A DNA stretch of 5,472 nucleotides from Nostoc cf. edaphicum LEGE 07299 (GTDB taxonomy: Bacteria > Cyanobacteriota > Cyanobacteriia > Cyanobacteriales > Nostocaceae): the NCBI RefSeq assembly GCF_015207245.1, contig NZ_JADEXF010000305.1, positions 1-5,472 on the forward strand, written 5' to 3'. Numbering within the stretch: the stretch's first letter is position 1; each line of letters starts with the position of its first letter. The notes under the pieces were generated by a model. That model saw only the letters and a list, made by a program, of their open reading frames with translations, did no database searches and was not told the DNA's origin. Both the position numbers and the translations under genes were made by a program. This document shows positions 1 through 5,198 of the stretch, one piece after another.

Positions 1-21
1 GGGCATGGGGCATGGGGCATG
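1..21. repeat. Heptamer tandem repeat, GGGCATG x3
   Basis: Three exact head-to-tail copies of GGGCATG begin at the window edge, so the array may continue to the left. Heptameric short tandem repeats (STRR) between genes are known from heterocystous cyanobacteria. No function can be read from it. Confidence 0.85.
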
Positions 22-50
22 GAGAGAGTGAAGTATGTCAGTTATTTTTC

Positions 51-92
51 AAATGACCAATGACAAATGACCAATGACCAATGACAAATGAC
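51..92. repeat. Heptamer tandem repeat, (A/C)AATGAC x6
   Basis: Six consecutive 7-bp units, alternating AAATGAC and CAATGAC, end six bases before the stop codon of the minus-strand protease gene. It is a second STRR family only 30 bp from the GGGCATG array. It occupies the place where a terminator for the protease would be expected, but it has no hairpin. Confidence 0.9.
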
Positions 93-97
93 AAACA

Positions 98-1342
98 TCA
101 TCCTTCACGTCTAACAGGCAAAGGAGCAGGTTGAACTGCTACTTGGACAATTTGCCCATTGCGTTCCACTTCTATAGGTAATTTAGTACCGATTTGGCTC
201 TTTTCTACTAGTCTTTGTACTTCTTCAATTTTAGTAACAGGCTGGCTGTTAATACTTTTAATCACATCACCAACTTGTAGTCCAGCTACAGATGCAGGCG
301 ATCGCGGCACAATCTCAACCAGCAAAACGCCGTCATCTGCTGTAATATTTAAGCGATCGCCTGCGACTTTTTTGATTCTTTCTTTATTTTCTGGTGTCAG
401 TGTCACCATCTGCACACCCAAATAAGGATGATCCACTTTACCTTTAGCGATTAATTCTTGGGCAATCCTTTGCACGGTGTTAATAGGTATAGCAAATCCC
501 AAGCCTTGCGCGCCTCGGATAATCGCTGTATTCATTGCAATCACTTGACCACGAGCATTGAGCAATGGGCCGCCGGAATTACCAGGGTTAATCGCAGCAT
601 CCGTTTGGATGTAATCAACCCGCTTGTCACTAGCACCGATCTCGCTACTAGAACGCCCTGTGGCACTAATAATTCCAGATGTAACGGTATTATTCAAGCC
701 TAACGGGTTGCCAATAGCTACTACTGCTTCTCCTGGTTGCAAAGTATCAGAATTACCCACAGCTAGGGTAGGCAGATTATTAGCGTCAATTTTAATCGCA
801 GCCACATCAGTTACCGGATCTTCACCCAGTACTTTCCCATCAAAAGTTCGGCCATCTTTGAGTGTGACAGTCACTCTATCAGCACCATCTACCACATGGG
901 CATTAGTCAAAATCTGCCCTGAAGAATTAATGATAAATCCAGAGCCACTACCGCGCTCTACCCTTTGTCTAGGCCGTGGGTTTCCCTCTCCAAAAAATCG
1001 CCGGAAAAATGGATCGTTGTTAAATTCGTCTGGTATGCGAGAAGTGATTGTTCGGGAAGAATCAATAAGAACTACCGCAGGTCCCACCTGTTGCACTACT
1101 TTCACTACAAAATTAGGATCTCCAGACGAAGAGAAAATCTGCGGGGGGACAATTACCGGATTCGGTTGTGTTGTGTTTTGGGCTTGAGTATCCCTTTGCT
1201 GATTATCAACAGTCTTAGCAGGTAGAAGAGAGCAGCTCCCCAGGAACACCACTGCTACCCCGTATGAGAGTATCCACAACCTTTGGGGTAAGCCCCTGGT
1301 TTCAATTTTTTTGGGCGCTGAGTGATGGTTTGTTATCTTCAT
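98..1342 (-). CDS. HtrA/HhoA-type (Deg) trypsin-like serine protease with one PDZ domain
   Basis: ATP-independent protease/chaperone of the HtrA (Deg) family, which degrades or refolds damaged proteins outside the cytoplasm. The 414-residue protein has a basic N-terminus, a hydrophobic segment at about 22-40, a low-complexity linker (about 42-70), a trypsin-like domain (about 78-295) and a single C-terminal PDZ domain (about 303-405, carboxylate-binding loop YLGV at 307-310). The catalytic triad is complete: His149 in TNAHVV, Asp179 in TDVAAIK, Ser256 in GNSGGPL. The Phe/Arg-rich insert at 105-128 matches the LA loop. LGSC at 34-37 resembles a lipobox, so it may be a lipoprotein rather than freely periplasmic. 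The length fits cyanobacterial HhoA/HhoB/HtrA, but which paralogue it is cannot be told. The ATG at 1342 is the only plausible start, although the nearest purine-rich site (GGAGAA) is rather distant. It is transcribed divergently from dnaA. Confidence 0.95.
   Translation of the reverse strand: MKITNHHSAPKKIETRGLPQRLWILSYGVAVVFLGSCSLLPAKTVDNQQRDTQAQNTTQPNPVIVPPQIFSSSGDPNFVVKVVQQVGPAVVLIDSSRTITSRIPDEFNNDPFFRRFFGEGNPRPRQRVERGSGSGFIINSSGQILTNAHVVDGADRVTVTLKDGRTFDGKVLGEDPVTDVAAIKIDANNLPTLAVGNSDTLQPGEAVVAIGNPLGLNNTVTSGIISATGRSSSEIGASDKRVDYIQTDAAINPGNSGGPLLNARGQVIAMNTAIIRGAQGLGFAIPINTVQRIAQELIAKGKVDHPYLGVQMVTLTPENKERIKKVAGDRLNITADDGVLLVEIVPRSPASVAGLQVGDVIKSINSQPVTKIEEVQRLVEKSQIGTKLPIEVERNGQIVQVAVQPAPLPVRREG
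298..360. repeat. Two HIP1 octamers (GCGATCGC) inside the protease gene
   Basis: GCGATCGC occurs at 298-305 and 353-360 within the PDZ-coding part of the protease gene. HIP1 is the highly over-represented palindrome of many cyanobacterial genomes, so it supports the taxonomic assignment. It is not a feature of this gene in particular. Confidence 0.9.
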
Positions 1343-1368
1343 GTGTCGTTGCTTCTCCGTGTCAATGA

Positions 1369-1526
1369 GAGTGCTGAGTTAAAAGTGCTGAGTGCTGAGG
1401 TTAAAAGACCGCTCATAATAAAGGGACGAGGCATATACTGAGTAATAAAGCTCTGATAAATTTTTGCTTTACTCAGCACTCAGCACGGGCTAAACGCCCC
1501 GCTACCGCTAACAGCACTCAGCACTC
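1369..1526. repeat. Inverted-repeat element with TGCTGAG heptamer ends
   Basis: The left end has GAGTGCTGAG (1369-1378) and two more overlapping GTGCTGAG copies (1385-1399). The right end has the reverse complement at 1471-1486 and again at 1514-1526, with exact 10-bp terminal inverted repeats 1369-1378 / 1517-1526. Between the two right-hand blocks lies a small GGGC/GCCC stem (1487-1499). The layout suggests a non-coding, MITE-like or STRR-derived repeat of about 158 bp that fills half of the htrA-dnaA intergenic space. No reading frame is present. Any regulatory role for dnaA or the protease is speculation. Confidence 0.65.
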
Positions 1527-1629
1527 GATTTGGTTACAACTTAAAAGCTTATTTTAGGTCTAGCGTGTCTCAATGCTAAATTAGTGCTTTCTCTTCTATT
1601 GTGACGATTAACAGCAAAGGTGGTGGATA

Positions 1630-3012
1630 ATGGAAATTCCCATAGAAAGTCTGTGGAGTGAGGTACTAGAGCGCCTAAAGCTTGAACTATCCCGACCTAC
1701 CTTTGAAACTTGGATCAAAACTGCTAGTGCAGAGCGATTAGAAAATAATTGTTTGGTTATCCGCACTCCTAACCCATTCGCTCGTAATTGGTTACAGAAG
1801 TATTACATTAATACCATTGCTCATGTAGTACAAGATATTCTCGGTCATCCCGTAGGAATTTACATTACGGTTGCTCAAGGTGATGAAGTTTCTCATTTTA
1901 GTGAACGAGAGGTTGCTTGGGAATCACCAAATTCCAGCAGTATTTCTGAAGCTGTTCCCGATCGCAATCATAAAACTACTGACTTAAACTCTAAATATGT
2001 CTTTTCACGGTTTGTAGTTGGTGCTAATAATCGTATGGCTCATGCTGCTTCTTTGGCAGTTGCAGAATCTCCAGGTAAAGAGTTTAATCCTTTATTTTTA
2101 TGCGGTGGTGTCGGCTTGGGTAAAACTCATTTGATGCAAGCTATTGGTCATTATCGCTATGCAATTTTTCCTAATTGTAAAATATTTTATGTTTCTACTG
2201 AGCAGTTTACTAATGATTTAATTACAGCCATCCGTAAGGATAGTATGCAAAGTTTCCGAGAGCATTACCGAGCGGCTGATGTTTTATTAGTCGATGATAT
2301 TCAGTTTCTTGAAGGGAAGGAATATACCCAAGAGGAATTCTTTTATACTTTTAATACTCTACATGAAGCTGGTAAACAAGTTGTCATTGCTTCCGACCGT
2401 CCGCCTAACCAGATTCCTAGCTTGCAAGAACGTCTTTGTTCTCGGTTTTCTATGGGCTTAATTGCAGATATTCAAAAGCCGGATTTAGAAACGAGAATGG
2501 CAATTTTGCAGAAAAAAGCTGAGGATGAAAATCTTAGTCTTCCCCGCGATGTGATTGAGTATATTGCTTCTAACTATACTTCTAATATTCGAGAATTAGA
2601 AGGAGCTTTAATTCGGGCGGTGGCTTATATTTCTATTTGGGGTTTACCGATGACGGTGGAAAATATCACACCAGTTTTAGAACCCCCTAACGAAAAAATG
2701 GCAGCTACCCCAGAAGCAATTTTAAAGGTGGTGGCGGATAATTTTGATGTTTCAATAGATGACCTTAAAGGTAACTCACGACGAAGAGAGATTAGCTGGG
2801 CACGTCAATTAGGAATGTATCTCATGCGCCAACACACAGCTTTGAGTTTGCCGAGAATAGGCGAGGAATTTGGTGGTAAAGACCATACAACGGTAATCTA
2901 TAGTTGCGATAAAATTACCCAACTTCAGGAGAGCGATCGCACCTTAGCACAAACTCTACGGGAATTGAGCGATCGCATCAATATGACTAGCCGTTCTCAA
3001 AAACCATCCTGA
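1630..3012 (+). CDS. dnaA: Chromosomal replication initiator protein DnaA
   Basis: Binds DnaA boxes at oriC as an ATP-dependent oligomer, melts the origin and recruits the helicase. The protein is 460 residues. Domain I (about 1-85) carries the conserved W.....L....F..W pattern. A short, poorly conserved domain II runs to about 118. The AAA+ domain III has Walker [10 protein letters not shown] (159-167), Walker B VLLVDD (218-223), sensor I around S255-D256, the arginine-finger SRF with R272, and sensor II in NIRELEGAL (R321). Domain IV ends with the DNA-binding signature GGKDHTTV (415-422). All key residues are present, so the protein should be active. An AAGG-type ribosome-binding site (1617-1620) lies 9 bases before the ATG. 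A cluster of DnaA boxes begins 15 bp after the stop codon. dnaN, the common downstream partner, is absent here. Confidence 0.98.
   Translation: MEIPIESLWSEVLERLKLELSRPTFETWIKTASAERLENNCLVIRTPNPFARNWLQKYYINTIAHVVQDILGHPVGIYITVAQGDEVSHFSEREVAWESPNSSSISEAVPDRNHKTTDLNSKYVFSRFVVGANNRMAHAASLAVAESPGKEFNPLFLCGGVGLGKTHLMQAIGHYRYAIFPNCKIFYVSTEQFTNDLITAIRKDSMQSFREHYRAADVLLVDDIQFLEGKEYTQEEFFYTFNTLHEAGKQVVIASDRPPNQIPSLQERLCSRFSMGLIADIQKPDLETRMAILQKKAEDENLSLPRDVIEYIASNYTSNIRELEGALIRAVAYISIWGLPMTVENITPVLEPPNEKMAATPEAILKVVADNFDVSIDDLKGNSRRREISWARQLGMYLMRQHTALSLPRIGEEFGGKDHTTVIYSCDKITQLQESDRTLAQTLRELSDRINMTSRSQKPS
2933..2976. repeat. Two HIP1 octamers in the 3' end of dnaA
   Basis: GCGATCGC lies at 2933-2940 and 2969-2976, 36 bp apart and in the same codon phase, encoding SDR both times (SDR/TLA and SDR/INM). 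Both fall in the last part of domain IV, after the DNA-binding signature. Confidence 0.9.
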
Positions 3013-3026
3013 AGATTTATTTTAAG

Positions 3027-3035
3027 TTTTCCACA
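3027..3035 (+). promoter_or_regulatory. DnaA box TTTTCCACA, isolated
   Basis: Perfect box 15 bp after the dnaA stop codon, separated from the other boxes by about 90 bp of AT-rich DNA. Confidence 0.85.
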
Positions 3036-3082
3036 ACCAGCAGTCTAAATTATGAGCTTTGACGGTTGAAGAATTAGTCAAG

Positions 3083-3125
3083 AATATTAAGTAACGTCTA
3101 AAAATTGATTAAATTTAACTTAGAT
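3083..3125. other. Candidate DNA unwinding element
   Basis: Thirty-six of 43 bases are A or T, and the stretch lies between the isolated first DnaA box and the inward cluster, the position expected for the region melted by DnaA. No repeated 13-mers like those of E. coli are evident. The assignment rests only on composition and position. Confidence 0.45.
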
Positions 3126-3146
3126 TGTGGAAAAAACTGGGGAAAA
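3126..3146 (-). promoter_or_regulatory. DnaA box pair, one perfect and one degenerate
   Basis: TGTGGAAAA at 3126-3134 is a perfect reverse-orientation box. TGGGGAAAA at 3138-3146 differs by one base and sits 12 bp further on, in the same orientation, so two DnaA molecules could bind on nearly the same helix face. Confidence 0.75.
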
Positions 3147-3185
3147 CTTGATATTCTACAGTCAAAACTTAATTAAGTATAATTA

Positions 3186-3230
3186 CCTTGTGGAAAAACT
3201 TAAGTACTTTTCCACAAGTTTTCCACAAGG
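3186..3230. promoter_or_regulatory. Palindromic triple DnaA-box cluster
   Basis: Three perfect boxes lie at 3189-3197 (-), 3208-3216 (+) and 3219-3227 (+). The first faces the second in a perfect 11-bp inverted repeat (3187-3197 / 3208-3218, 10-bp spacer with ACTTAAGT). It also faces the third in a perfect 12-bp inverted repeat (3186-3197 / 3219-3230). The last two boxes are spaced exactly 11 bp, one helical turn. This is the likely high-affinity core of the origin. Confidence 0.85.
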
Positions 3231-3296
3231 TAAGCTTGCCTAACTATAATTGCAATAGAAATTGTGGAGTTTTCTAGTAATCCGTTAAGTTTGCTG

Positions 3297-3353
3297 AGTT
3301 TGTAGTGAGCGCTTTAGCGCTCAAATCAAGGACTAAAGTCCTTACTACAAACT
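3297..3353. repeat. Nested palindrome with two hairpin arms (REP/MITE-like)
   Basis: The outer inverted repeat AGTTTGTAGT (3297-3306) / ACTACAAACT (3344-3353) encloses two perfect hairpins: GAGCGC-TTTA-GCGCTC (3307-3322) and AAGGAC-TAAA-GTCCTT (3328-3343). Together they would fold as a three-stem cloverleaf in either strand. Short palindromic elements of this build are dispersed in cyanobacterial genomes, and this one looks mobile or derived from a mobile element. It lies 66 bp beyond the last DnaA box. It could also block transcription entering the origin, but no T-tract follows it. Confidence 0.8.
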
Positions 3354-3381
3354 TATTCGCACATCAAAGAATAAATGGGAT

Positions 3382-3428
3382 GAGTCGGATAACTGTTCGG
3401 TTTCGCAGCCTACCAAGCTATCCGACTC
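3382..3428 (+). terminator. Long stem-loop, possible terminator
   Basis: GAGTCGGATA (3382-3391) pairs perfectly with TATCCGACTC (3419-3428) across a 27-nt loop, and GGTTTTATATT follows on the plus strand. The T-rich tail suits a plus-strand terminator, but the loop is longer than usual. On the minus strand it lies about 20 bp after the stop codon of the FGE-like fragment, so it could instead be part of that unit's 3' RNA structure. Confidence 0.45.
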
Positions 3429-3448
3429 GGTTTTATATTCGGAGATTG

Positions 3449-3679
3449 TTACCAACCTCGCTGGAGTAGGTCTGGACTCTTCTTTGGTACGCCCGATGAA
3501 TTCCCATTCATCAGTTCTGACAGCAGAAGAGTGCTGAGGGGAGCCGCAACCACAACCCGAAAACCCACGTTGTTGTTCCTATTGTCACGCGCGTTCCTGT
3601 TGCGATTGGCCGAGCAGCAGTTCCTCGGATTGTTGTTCCACGAACCACCACGCAGCAGCTGGAAATGCCTACCCCAACG
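3449..3679 (-). pseudogene. FGE-sulfatase (SUMF1-like) C-terminal fragment with DGR-type repeat
   Basis: A 76-codon open stretch is bounded by TAA codons (stop at 3449-3451, upstream TAA at 3680-3682) and has no start codon before the conserved part. Its residues 8-43 (about 3551-3658) read LLRGGSW, a Cys-Ser-Ala segment and GFRVV, the hallmark C-terminus of FGE-sulfatase/SUMF1 domains with a C-type-lectin-like fold. Where family members have CRSA this has CCSA, a single C-to-T change. Residues 15-37 hold 11 asparagines, 8 encoded AAC and 3 AAT. In DGRs such adenine-rich AAY codons mark the template repeat, and the matching variable repeat lies in the C-terminus of exactly this fold. The piece could be a template repeat, an unmutated variable repeat or a decayed copy. 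The N-terminal part of the protein is absent. No reverse transcriptase is in the window. Confidence 0.65.
3495..3512 (-). promoter_or_regulatory. Perfect 7-bp hairpin with GGGA tetraloop
   Basis: On the minus strand GATGAAT and ATTCATC enclose GGGA. It lies about 39 bp downstream of the GFRVV codons of the DGR-like repeat. In the Bordetella phage DGR, a hairpin/cruciform of similar size with a GRNA-type loop just after the variable repeat is needed for target recognition; GGGA fits that pattern. The role here is inferred. Confidence 0.5.
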
Positions 3680-3684
3680 TTAAT

Positions 3685-3711
3685 CTTAACACAGCAGTAT
3701 TCTGTGTTGAG
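3685..3711. repeat. Stem-loop upstream of the DGR-like repeat
   Basis: CTTAACACAG (3685-3694) pairs with CTGTGTTGAG (3702-3711), ten pairs with one G-T wobble and a 7-nt loop. In the minus-strand sense it lies immediately before the FGE-like open stretch, so that stretch is bracketed by hairpins on both sides. It has no T-tract on either strand. Confidence 0.55.
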
Positions 3712-3753
3712 TCGAATAGAGACGTAACCCCCAACCCCTTCCCTGCTAGCGTT

Positions 3754-3779
3754 CTATCCATTAGTCACATCTTTCTTAA
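3754..3779 (+). repeat. Left terminal inverted repeat of the IS
   Basis: CTATCCATTA, five spacer bases (GTCAC) and ATCTTTCTTAA. It matches the reverse complement of 4850-4875 except for four of the five central bases. Confidence 0.8.
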
Positions 3780-3854
3780 TATTGCTGTAAGTCAGACTCT
3801 GAGGGAATGATAGAAGTAAACAATGAGAGCATGATTGACTTGAGAGACAGAAAA

Positions 3855-3873
3855 CGCACTAAACCTGAGTGCG
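3855..3873 (-). terminator. Rho-independent terminator of the IS transposase
   Basis: On the minus strand CGCACT and AGTGCG form a 6-bp stem around a 7-nt loop, followed directly by TTTTCTG. It begins 8 bases after the transposase stop codon, as expected for its own terminator, and lies inside the IS left end. Confidence 0.65.
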
Positions 3874-3881
3874 ATCGTTAA

Positions 3882-4763
3882 CTACTTTGATGTCTTAGGA
3901 GAATCAGGATGGAGAAGTTTCCAAGTGGCGGCGATATCGTGTAATCGCCGCAGCCCACGCCAAATGGTTTTCACCCCAGGTTCACCATCACCTTTGCGAC
4001 CTAAAAAGCCACCAAGATTGGCAATCATGCGTACTGCTTGGCGTAAAGATGGTGGCGTATGGGGTGGGATAGGATTTTTATTGATAGTGGCACATAAAGA
4101 TTGCCATTCATTCGGTTCTAAAACTGTGTCACAAGGCAGGTCGGGATGAACTCGTGCTTCATAAGTCAGCCATAATAAACGCCATGCCACAATTGAGTAG
4201 GTGGCTAATGCCATATTTATGCGCTTTGAATTTCTTTTGGTATCAACGTTTGTGTTGCTGATAATCCATCTAACCAACGAAGACGAGTCTTTTTCTTGTG
4301 TTTCCCTTTGACGGCGTTTTTTTGCAATTCCTATATTTTCTGCTTCTCTCGACCAAACCTGTTGATTAATAATTCCCAGTGGTACTCCTTTAATTGTCGC
4401 TGCAAATGTTGAATGTACCTTTAAGCCTGATGATTTCCTGTGGTCGAGATAACCAAGACCACTGGTTGCTGGGTGGTCTGTTAAGTCTATATTTGTTGTG
4501 TCTTGAATTGCCAATATTACCTGATGTTCTTTGATTCTTTCGATTGTGCTTTTGATCTGGGCATTCCGAATATCTGATGGCTGAAAATATGGTGAATTCC
4601 AAAAATCATATGCTGCACTTGTCGCTGCTATATCTCCACAAGCTTGTGGTACGCTACTAGCTGGCTGGGATGCTAAGTCTTCCACAATACGTACTAGCCG
4701 TTTGTTTCTCCTCGCATCCCCTAAGTCTGCTTGTTGTAATTCTGACTCTGCCCATTTTTGCAT
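3882..4763 (-). pseudogene. Tn5/IS4-family transposase, inactivated by frameshift plus internal deletion
   Basis: The open frame is 293 codons. Residues 1-160 match the N-terminal half of Tn5-type transposases: WAESEL..ADLGDARRNKRL at the start and the first catalytic Asp at D88 in LAIQDTT. Residues 181-293 match the C-terminal dimerisation part (RINMALATYSIVAWRLLWL, then LGGFLGRKGDGEPG). Residues about 161-180 make no sense in this frame. In the other frame 4226-4279 reads RWLDGLSATQ...IPKEIQ, the family sequence expected there. So a frameshift occurred near 4280-4290, and then everything from about 4225 to the C-terminal domain was deleted, which happened to restore the frame. The second catalytic Asp and the Glu/YREK region are missing; family members are usually about 440-480 residues. 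A truncated protein may be made, but it cannot catalyse transposition. Confidence 0.85.
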
Positions 4764-4849
4764 GATGCGTCATCACCCACAACTATACTTTCCCTCAAAA
4801 CTATACCCATCAACCGTTTCGGTCTAATCTTAAGTATTTTGTCTGTTTG

Positions 4850-4875
4850 TTAAGAAAGATCCGGGTAATGGATAG
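4850..4875 (-). repeat. Right terminal inverted repeat of the IS
   Basis: TTAAGAAAGAT, five spacer bases (CCGGG) and TAATGGATAG. It is the counterpart of 3754-3779 and lies 87 bp upstream of the transposase start codon. Confidence 0.8.
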
Positions 4876-4892
4876 CTTCTTGAGGAGAGGGA

Positions 4893-4906
4893 TGTCCGAT
4901 AGGACA
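4893..4906. repeat. Small palindrome TGTCC-GATA-GGACA
   Basis: A perfect 5-bp stem with a 4-nt loop in GA/GG-rich DNA just outside the IS right end. It resembles a dispersed intergenic repeat, but only one copy is visible here. Confidence 0.4.
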
Positions 4907-4947
4907 GGGTGAGGTTTAGAAGGACTTTTGGGTAATCAGATAACTTG

Positions 4948-4957
4948 TGTGTACACA
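4948..4957. promoter_or_regulatory. 10-bp perfect palindrome TGTGTACACA
   Basis: A perfect dyad 52 bp upstream of the small ORF at 5010. It could be an operator for a dimeric regulator, but it does not match the NtcA spacing GTA-N8-TAC and no regulator can be named. Confidence 0.25.
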
Positions 4958-5009
4958 GTAAGCCTTCTAGGGGAGAGGTCACACAATACGATTTGGTTAA
5001 GGTTTTTTG

Positions 5010-5198
5010 ATGAAAATTCTAGATCGCAAAGATGCGATAAATCGCCGTCAACACGAAAGACTGATTAGTATAGAGATAGGATTCATTGCGTCTCTTGGCT
5101 TAACCGAACAGTATTTAGAGACCACGCAGGAATCACAAGTAATTTACCGAAGACGATATCATTCCCTGGCTGACAGGCAGGGAATGAGAAAATGCTAA
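5010..5198 (+). CDS. Hypothetical small protein, 62 residues
   Basis: Not recognised. The ATG at 5010 is preceded by AAGG (4999-5002) with a 7-base spacer, a good ribosome-binding site; a TTG one codon earlier is a less likely start. The product is charged and Arg-rich ([18 protein letters not shown] at the start, [16 protein letters not shown] at the end), with one short hydrophobic patch (IGFIASLGL) and no clear membrane segment. Its last codons run through the hairpin that follows leuD, and the stop overlaps the leuD stop by four bases. That overlap is unusual and suggests either a chance ORF, a recent gene or the degraded start of a longer one. Confidence 0.3.
   Translation: MKILDRKDAINRRQHERLISIEIGFIASLGLTEQYLETTQESQVIYRRRYHSLADRQGMRKC
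5157..5189. terminator. Strong hairpin at the 3' end of leuD
   Basis: CATTCCCTG (5160-5168) pairs perfectly with CAGGGAATG (5178-5186) around a 9-nt loop; with flanks, 11 of 12 pairs form. It begins 5 bases beyond the leuD stop in the leuD direction. No T-run follows, so it may act as an mRNA 3'-end stabiliser or factor-dependent terminator. Lying between converging frames, it could serve both strands. Confidence 0.6.

Larger units (their letters stand above)
3027..3230. other. Probable chromosomal replication origin (oriC) with DnaA-box cluster
   Basis: The region just after dnaA is intergenic and AT-rich and holds five perfect TTTTCCACA boxes: 3027-3035 (+), 3126-3134 (-), 3189-3197 (-), 3208-3216 (+) and 3219-3227 (+). 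A degenerate box lies at 3138-3146 (-, TTTTCCCCA). This density in about 200 bp, next to dnaA, is the usual sequence signature of a bacterial origin, and TTTTCCACA is the form typical of cyanobacteria. That it fires in vivo is inference; some cyanobacteria do not depend on DnaA or a fixed origin. Confidence 0.85.
3754..4875 (-). mobile_element. Defective Tn5/IS4-type insertion sequence
   Basis: The element is 1122 bp, defined by imperfect terminal inverted repeats (22 of 26 positions match) around a single minus-strand transposase remnant. Intact relatives are longer because the transposase core here is deleted. The 9 bp outside each end (GCTAGCGTT and CTTCTTGAG) are not the same, so no target duplication is visible; the insertion may be old or one flank rearranged. 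It separates the DGR-like repeat from the leuD end. It could still be moved in trans by a related transposase if its ends remain functional. Confidence 0.8.

Noticed and set aside
159..1225. Several plus-strand ORFs (up to 187 codons) opposite the protease gene
   Set aside because: They are antisense shadows of a clearly conserved minus-strand coding sequence and their translations resemble no protein family.
1270..1278. GTATCCACA, a near match to a DnaA box
   Set aside because: One mismatch, inside the protease coding sequence, with no other boxes nearby.
3263..3271. TGTGGAGTT as a further DnaA box
   Set aside because: Three mismatches to TTTTCCACA in reverse orientation; not counted.
3382..3428. 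tRNA-like sequence on the minus strand (AGCTTGGTAGGCT resembles a D-arm)
   Set aside because: No anticodon arm or T-arm can be built and the stem is far too close; it is a simple stem-loop.
3925..4149. Plus-strand 74-codon ORF opposite the transposase C-terminal part
   Set aside because: Antisense shadow of the conserved transposase domain; no ribosome-binding site or family signature.
4390..4602. Second minus-strand ORF (70 codons) within the transposase
   Set aside because: Lies in another frame of the same strand where the transposase frame is strongly family-like, so it is a shadow.
4678..4686. TCTTCCACA, a near match to the TTTTCCACA box
   Set aside because: Isolated, one mismatch, inside the transposase reading frame and far from the origin cluster.
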